This document shows, one piece after another, positions 56,511 to 64,000 of a stretch of 64,000 bases of DNA. Both the position numbers and the translations under genes were made by a program. Within the stretch, counting starts at the first letter, position 1. Every line of letters starts with the position of its first letter. The stretch is taken from assembly GCF_026210795.1 (NCBI RefSeq), contig NC_089452.1:1364001-1428000 (forward strand), given 5' to 3'. This stretch comes from Rhizophagus irregularis (Eukaryota; Glomeromycota; Glomeromycetes; Glomerales; Glomeraceae). Under the pieces are notes generated by a model. It saw nothing but the letters and a program-made list of their open reading frames with translations, did no database searches and was not told the origin of the DNA.

Positions 56511-59500
56511 TTAAACATTCACATGTGTACTAGAAAATTGGTAATGTGACGATAGGGTACTAGGTTGTTTAAGTTGTTTAAAACTAAACATTGGTATATT
56601 TAAATGACTCTTGGTATTTTGTTCCTTTGATGTAATACCTGTATTATAATGATTATAATGAACATTTCCATCTGTGATTTTTTTAGTTAACTTATGTACC
56701 ATATCGTTAACTGCATCAAATTTAACGTTTACTCTTATTGCTAATGGATTTCCTTGATTTCTAGGTAAATATTTTGGTACCATAAAGTTGAAAGATTTCG
56801 TCGCACACTTTTCTACCACTTTATATTGATTATGATGATATTGATATCCAAAACTATTAGTTGTTGATTGTTGGAGTGAAAATAGTGAATTTAAATACAT
56901 TTGAATAGCTATATCTGTAGGAGTTTGTCCAAATGAATTTTCGTGATATAAAGAACAAAATCTTTCGTTATCTTCAGCTGTAATAATAGATTCTTCTGCT
57001 TCAATCAATTTTTTTGAGATACACCAGAGGCCTTCTCTAAGAGATAAATGAAGATATCGATTATTCTCAAAATCATAAGTGAATAAATTCTTATCGGTGA
57101 CTTGTTGCAAAAGATATTCAGTCATTTTCTCGTTGTAATTTAGAATCGAAATAGATAATGGTGTATGATTGAATGATTTACTACGTTGTTCCAACATTCT
57201 CTGATAAGTTTCTGCTTGTAACAATTCTTGTAATAATCTAAGCGTCTCATCCTTATCATTATCTCTATAATAATATGTGAACGGTTATTATTTAAACAAA
57301 TTAACTAAAAATAAAAAATTATTAAAATTTTATACATACACAACATAATGAGCAAGTGACCAGCCGTTACAATCCGTAATTCCAGGATCAGCTCCTCCTT
57401 CTAATAGAGCTTTAATACATTCGTTAAAACCAAACTGAGCAGCCAAAAGTAAAGCAGTGATTTTCTTTCCATCAGCTCTCATATCCAGAAGTTCTTCAAG
57501 CGTTAATGGTTTTTCCCCATAGTATCCTTTTTGCTCTTTACTTTCTTGCTCTTTGTATAATCTAATAAGTTCTTTTATACTATCATGCTCATTATTTTGT
57601 ACAGCCCAATGAAATGGTGTCTCGTTTCTAAATAACTCATAATTAAATAATTTTCTTCCAACTTTTTGAATATTTTTAATTGTATCCAAAATCGTTACTC
57701 TTAAATCTTTCGATTTATTGTCGGCATATTTTTGAGCGAATTTTTCTAACGCTTTTATTGGCCTCTCAGAGAAAAAGTATCGTATACTTGCTATATTTCC
57801 ATAATACGCAGCATAAAATAAGTAAGGAGGCTTTACGGATTTATTAGAATAGTTAGGATTGTAACGAATTATCCAAGATTTTTTCTTGCGACCTTTTATA
57901 TTCAAACCTTGATAATAACTGGTTTTTTTCAAAAAAAAGTAAAATAAAAAGAAAAAAATTATCATAAGTTTCTCTTCATAATACAGTATAAGATTAATAT
58001 ACAAAAATTATTTACTTTGATTTCTCAGGCACAGGAGTTTCTTCAGGATCTTTAATGTCAAAGACAAAAAAATCATTTCCACCCGCAGCATATCTTTTAA
58101 AAAGGAAAAATGTGGATAAATTTTTTTTTTAATTTATTCGTTATCATAAACAATTTTAATCATGATAATATAATCAGACTTACTCAATAAGTATATCCAT
58201 CATATCCACGTATCCCAAATAAATAGAATCTGTCATCGGATTTCTTGTATTATTTCCTTGAATTAGAGATGTAACTAAACCTCCATTATTTTTAAAATAG
58301 TCACCTAAATAGATACAATCAAAATTAATTGTAGGTTTAAAATGTTATTGCTAAAAATCCTATAATCTTACCATTAGCATGTTGATATTTTTCGGCCCAA
58401 TCTAAAATCTTCTTTACCATTTCTAAATTATTTTTCAAAACAGCCACTTCCAATCCGTTTAAACAAATATTATCTACTATTTCGCTTTCTTTTAAGAATT
58501 CTTTGGGTAAAACGTTTTTGCTTGCGAAATTGCCTTGATACATAAGAAATACATGTGCTAGACAATTAGATACGGGCTTAAAATTGGGGGATTTTGAATC
58601 ATTATCTTCGGAGGTTGATTGTAAAGGTCCTTGGTGTTCATAGCCAAAACCATCAGAATAATTATTTTCACTTTCGTCGTGATCGTCATCATCTGTATTT
58701 CAATTTAAGTTAACTTTTGTTTTTTAAGAAAAAAAAAAACTCCCGGTTATTATTACATACCGATAATATCATAATTATTAATGACATTAGTATTATTGCC
58801 CTCATTAATTAATTCAATATTCTTCTTAGGTTCATATTGACTAGTAACAATATCCAAAATTTTAATCGCTAATTCATTATGCCCACGAAAACAGGCCCAC
58901 ATAAATGGTGTCATATTAAATTTATCACAAACAGCGAAAACTAATTTTTGTGACATTTCCTCGACTTTGCTAATGTCATTATCATAAACGGCTTGAAATA
59001 ATTTCACATACTCTGGAATTAGTTCTGCAGGTATTTTATCACTATAATTTTTGGGATAAGTAAATTTCATTATAAATTCATCAAAATCTATCAATGGCTT
59101 AGAGGATACAGTTTTTAATAATAGTCCTAAATTAGGATTTTGAATTTGCCCAAATGAATTATACGAACTTTGTTCATTATAACCATTACAAATTCTATCA
59201 ATTTCTTCTTGTTGTTTATTCATAGCATGTTGTAAAAGAATTTCTTCTTTTAAATAACGTTCTTTTTTCTCAGCTTCCAGTGTTCCAGCTTGTTCTTCTA
59301 ATAATATTCTAACAGAATTTAACCGTTCTTGTAATTCTTTCATCGATTTCTTTGGCTCTTGTAATTTACTTTCCATCTCAATTTCTTTGTAAGTTTTAGC
59401 ACCACGGCTAATAAGATAATCTAAACATTTCTTGTTATAATTTAATTTTTCGATTTCTGTTTCAAGTAATTTTGAGTAATCCTCGTGTACTACACTATAA

Positions 59501-62500
59501 TTAGGTGCTAAAATTGAATTCCAAGGATATAATTGTGGATTCTTCGCGTTTAAGAATTCATAAAAATTTTTCGCGGTGTGTCGGTTAAGTACATATCCTC
59601 TATAAGTTCCTTCATCGATTTTTTTTTCTTTCTCAAGTAAATCACTCAAAGAATTTATAAATATGGTCACTTCATCTTCATTTGAAACTGGTTCCTTTTC
59701 CTTTTCAGCATTCAACTTTTCTTTATAACTTTTAATATTCCATTCATTTAACGCTATTGCATTTTCAATAATTGTTCTTGGACAATTACAATTATAAATA
59801 GTATTGATGTCTGCTCCAGCTTCAATTAAGATGCGATACTGACTATTATTTAAAGCGTGAGTTATAGGTTGTGCCACCCTGCCGAGTATTAGTAATTCGT
59901 TGTGGTTTTGATGTTTTTTAGAAATTTGAACGTCCTCTAATGAAATATATGGCTAAAAAAGAAAATTAAATAAATTAAATTTTTAACAAATGTGTAAAAA
60001 AAAAATAATAAATAAATAACTGCTTACCCTTGCACCATATTTCAATAATAATTCAGTACTTTCTAAATGATTTTTTAAAACGGATATGCTGAGTGGAGAT
60101 TCGACCATTGAATTCAATGAATTAATAATTTGCAATGAGTTTGGATCCTCATCCAATAACAATTTAATAAATTGTGTTTTTCCTTCTTTAGCAGCCAAGT
60201 GTAAAATGGTGTTAAACTCATGATTAACCTAAATAAGTAAATAATAAAATTGGAACAAAAGAATAATAAAAAAAAAACTGTAAAAAAAAAATAAGTAATA
60301 CCTGGGAAGTACTAGCACCATTTTTTAACAAAATTGAAGCGATCTCCAATCCAGACTTCTGATCTTGAGTTAATAAGCATAATCCTAATGGATAGTAAAT
60401 TACACCTGTCGAGATTCTATTATGATAGAATGAACGATTATAAATATTTTGTACTTGAAGCTTTATTTGTCTTTGAACATCCGCCCCAGCTTCAACTAAA
60501 AGTTTTACTATTTCTACATGCCCAAATATGATAGCATAATCTAAAGCGGTTAATAAATGATCCCAAGTTTCAGTATTTATATCAATTATGTCATCTTGAT
60601 CATTCTCCTTATCTATTGGATCAAAAATTAGATCTTCAAGCTCTCGTTCAATTTCAGATTTATCAATTATTTCGAATGAATTATCAAACTCAATATTTGT
60701 TCGATTATTCATTTCTGATAATGACATTACATCTTTTTGTTCTTGGGCTTTTTCCTTATTTTCATTGCTCTTTTGTAGTAATAATTCCAAAATATCTAAA
60801 AACCCATATTGCGAAGCCAAATGAACAACAGTTTTACCATCTGACATCCTTGCGATAATTCTTGCATCATACTTTAATAATATTTTAACTAATTCAGTAT
60901 GTCCTCCTAAAACAGCTAATTGTAATGGGGTTCTTCCAAGATAATCTCTCGCCTCAATATTCACCCTTTCAAGTTGAAAGTCCTCATCAATATTTAAATT
61001 TGATTTTAAGATACTTTCAACAATATCCACATCACCTCTAGCACAAGCACTACACAAATCTACTCTAACATTAGTAATATAAGCTTGCGATGTCCAATCA
61101 TCATCAGTTAATGGGTGAAAACTTCCAATTGTTTGCCTTCCTGGATCATCCTTTATAAATTCCATTTTACCTCTTATAAACGTTTTATCTTCTTCAATTT
61201 GAGCAGCAAATTCATCTTGAGTACTAGGTTCTGGGCAGTGACCGCAACAATCATCAAAAATTTCTTTCATGGTACCGAAAAAACATATATGTCTGTGCAA
61301 AACTCTATCTTTGTTATCTTTGTTCCACATTGAGTTCAACGCCATATCCTAAAATTAAAAAAAAAATTGAATTCAAAGGATTTTTTTTTTAAAAAAAAAA
61401 GATTTGGTGCATTACTGTATATTGCATATACCTTTGAATAAATTAATCTCGTAATCCTATCTACATTATAACTAATTCCATATGGTAAAATCAACGTTTC
61501 ATAATCATTATTTTCAAATTTAGTTTTATTGATGTTGGCTCTTCTTTTCCATTTCCTAGATTCATATACACCGGATTTTGGATGACTTGGACGACAATTG
61601 CGTTCACGCTTTTTCTCTACATATGCGTATCTATTTTCGGGAGTGTTTAGACGTTCTAGTACGAGTAAACGAGCGAGACCATTAAGTTTTTCGAAACTTT
61701 TCTCATATATGGTAGGGTCAATTCTGGAACGTTCTAGCGAATGAACTTTGATCTATTTATGGTATAAAATAAATAAATATATAAACCTATTTTAACTGAA
61801 GACGTAAAAAATCACTTGTATTACAAACCTCAAAACCTCTTTCAGTATATTTTGCCAACCTCATTTCATATGACGGAGATCTTCTGGTTAAATCAATCAC
61901 ATTACATTGTTTGATGATTGCTTGATGAGCTCTTGGTAAAGCCCAAACATTTTTACCATCAAACCTAAATAACAAAGTTCGGGATCATTAAAAAATAGAA
62001 AAAATAGAATCTATATTTAATTAAGAAAATGTCGAATAATTTATTACCCAACACTACAGCAATCAACATCGAAGCCGGTAAGAACTTCTGAAGGAGAATT
62101 ATATAATCGAAGTATAATCTAATAAATTTAATTTAATAATATTATTATTAAATATAAAAAATTTTAATCTTTAAATTAAATATTCATCGATAAACATACT
62201 TGAATATGCCGATAAGGATATTGACTAATAATAGTCACACAGTGTTTACTTCGAAAACACGTAACTTCCCAAGGAATAGCATTACAAATATTTTCGTAAA
62301 TCTCTTCCATTTTTTTCTTAGCTGCTTCCTCGTCCAATCCATAAATGAAAAGATCGATATCAGAATTTTGATAGGCAATATTATGATACCAATTACGGAT
62401 GTTACGTAGGTTATCATCGTATTCTTTGGGAATTGGAAGGAGACACGACAACACTGCGCCACCTGTTCATATTTTGGGATAAAAAAATTCTCAATTCTAA

Positions 62501-63042
62501 TTTTTTTTTTTAAGTGATTTGAATAACCGACCTACCTGCTGCAAATACATTTGACCAATCTAGTTCAAGGAGGCTCGCTAAATTTTTTTTTAATAAAAAT
62601 CAGAAATTTAATATTTTCTTTTTATTAAAAAAATAAATAAATAAATAAATAAATTTCTTATACATTCAGTGAATAATCTCCAATTCTTATAGAATTTTTC
62701 ATTTCCACCGAGACAAATAGCAGGATCACCATGTTTTAGTCTTTTCTCTTCCGGTAAAGGCATAATGTACATTCCATCATCGTCATCATTTCCAGCTTCA
62801 TTATTGAAAAATCTATTCTTAATTTTCCAGATATCTATATCTTCATATACGTTAATCAAATTCAAATATGGTTGACGTAATACTTTTGATTGGGAGGAGT
62901 TAATATTTTCAGGTTTTAAAGCAAACATTTGACGATAAATTGATTCTTCTTTCAAAGAAGCTCGAATGCCATTAATATCATTATTTCGGAAAGAAGATAA
63001 ATATTTCGCTACAGTTTGGTCTTTTACATAAATTGAAGCCAT
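56511..63042 (-). CDS. Large ankyrin-repeat protein with nucleotidyltransferase-like region
   Basis: 14 exons: 63042-62664, 62577-62536, 62462-62200, 62118-62048, 61964-61829, 61752-61432, 61348-60302, 60228-60028, 59952-58761, 58692-58372, 58304-58184, 58093-58016, 57918-57340, 57264-56511. All have GT-AG borders and every phase closes, giving 1834 aa. About residues 127-340 (FAAGGAVLSC, NSDIDLFIYGLDEEAA, LTGFDVDCCSVGFDG, RSPSYEMRLAKYTERGFEV) form a conserved block with the GG...DxDxF pattern of nucleotidyltransferases. The arrangement is known from amoebal and fungal ankyrin proteins. Ankyrin repeats follow (GRTPLQLAVLGGHTELVKIL, TALDYAIIFGHVEIVKLLVE, TALLLAAQFGFNECIKALLE), with a coiled-coil-like stretch near residues 1020-1080. 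Start MASIYVKDQ is chosen; an upstream in-frame ATG at 63096 adds 18 residues. Partners unknown. Confidence 0.85.
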
Positions 63043-63096
63043 CACTATTATTGAATAAAGAGAGAGACAAGGGACGATCATTTCAAGTCGGATCAA

Positions 63097-64000
63097 TTTA
63101 CGCGTTATTTATAAAAAAAGTTTATCAGCTCTATCAGCTGACGATCACGAAATAGTTTAATAACGTCTTAAGAGGTTAATTTATTTTTATTTTATTTTAT
63201 TTTTTATTTTATTTTTTATATATACCATAAAAAAGGTATTATTTAGCTAAATTATTTTCTCGTTGTAATACGAGCAATTCAATGAAAACCGGTTATGGAT
63301 TTATGAATTATTTTTTTCGCATAAATTCAGGCACCACTGCGCCTGATTACTCTCAGCCCTGAATTACTAATTCTAACTTATTAGATCATAATGTAAAAAT
63401 CTTTGATATTATTCACATCCAGGTCATACAAACTAGTGCAATACAAATTACCATTATTCTATCTTGGGAAGATAAAGTCTATATAATAAAATAATTTATA
63501 GAAGTATTCCAATAATGTAAAAAAGGAATGACACAGCAATAACAACTGATGAAAATTTATGAATCAGCTAAAATAAAAAATTAACATTGGATAATCTTTG
63601 TCTAAAAATATTAAGGAGATACGTTCCACATGATATGATAATACATTAGCAAATAATCGGATTGAGATTAATTAAATATTTTCCTTAAATTATTTGTCTT
63701 TTAATTAAACCAATTATAACCGAATAACCAAATAATGTTCATTTAGATTCAAATGAGAAATACGATTCTGATATTCTTCAATTATAATTGAATAACCAAA
63801 TAATATTTAGATTCAAATGAAAAATACGATTCTGATATTCGGATAGATTTTTGAATATAACTAATTTGACTGCAGGCGCATCTTGCAGCTAGGTTATTTA
63901 TTAGCCGTAGAATTTACTGTGCCTATGGTCAAATTTTGGGGTATTTTTACGCAGTTATTGTTTCTTGCTATTGTTGTAGTTATCATGAGACAAGGAGACT
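63097..64000. other. Upstream region of the ankyrin gene
   Basis: No gene. At 63.71-63.84 kb the text ATTCAAATGA(G/A)AAATACGATTCTGATATTC is duplicated in direct orientation about 75 bp apart. A (TTTTA)n run lies at about 63.18-63.21 kb. Confidence 0.4.

Noticed and set aside
60334-62409. Plus-strand ORFs opposite the ankyrin gene
   Set aside because: Antisense shadows of well-supported exons.
1-64000. tRNA and rRNA genes
   Set aside because: I scanned for T-loop-like GTTC-x-A-x-x-C text and GC-rich clover segments and found none convincing. A covariance-model search would be decisive.

Overview
The window looks like an arbuscular mycorrhizal fungus of the Rhizophagus type (Glomeromycotina). 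It is very AT-rich, with GT-AG introns of about 50-110 nt. It holds expanded families typical of these genomes: tyrosine-kinase-like kinases with an HKDLHSGN-type catalytic loop, F-box/LRR-like proteins, a decayed BTB gene, an HSPA12-type Hsp70 relic and a giant ankyrin protein. Decayed LINEs, hAT relics and short inverted-repeat elements are abundant. The assignment rests on family recognition, not on a database search.

Layout. 1-8.2 kb: a decayed kinase (1346-3085), an antisense kinase tail, MITEs, and an apparently intact kinase (5009-6451). 8.6-9.5 kb: an HSP20 gene with two perfect heat-shock elements. 9.9-15.3 kb: three F-box genes, the first two divergent. 15.8-19.5 kb: hAT-type MITEs, two with 8-bp target-site duplications, and a foldback element. 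20.2-29.3 kb: a minus-strand kinase whose 5' side is an array of about 75 intron-like units of about 100 bp, nearly all separated by exactly 3 nt. 29.5-35 kb: tandem repeats and kinase and hAT relics. 35.2 kb: a small secreted two-cysteine peptide. 38-41 kb: F-box, kinase and Hsp70 relics. 41.6-45.1 kb: an inverted duplication whose right arm carries an unreported spliced gene for a kexin-processed repeat peptide (26 AYGY cores) and whose left arm is its decayed copy. 47.8-53 kb: BTB, unknown and F-box pseudogenes around an intact four-exon kinase and a 57-aa ORF. 53.3-56.2 kb: LINE fragments. 56.5-63.1 kb: one 14-exon ankyrin gene on the minus strand, every splice phase of which closes.

The two most notable objects are the intron array and the repeat-peptide gene. 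Neither is visible as a plain ATG-to-stop ORF: the first because its exons would be single codons, the second because its ATG lies in a short signal-peptide exon. Kinases, F-box proteins and small secreted peptides fit signalling, protein turnover and secretion. No pathway linking them can be shown from sequence alone.
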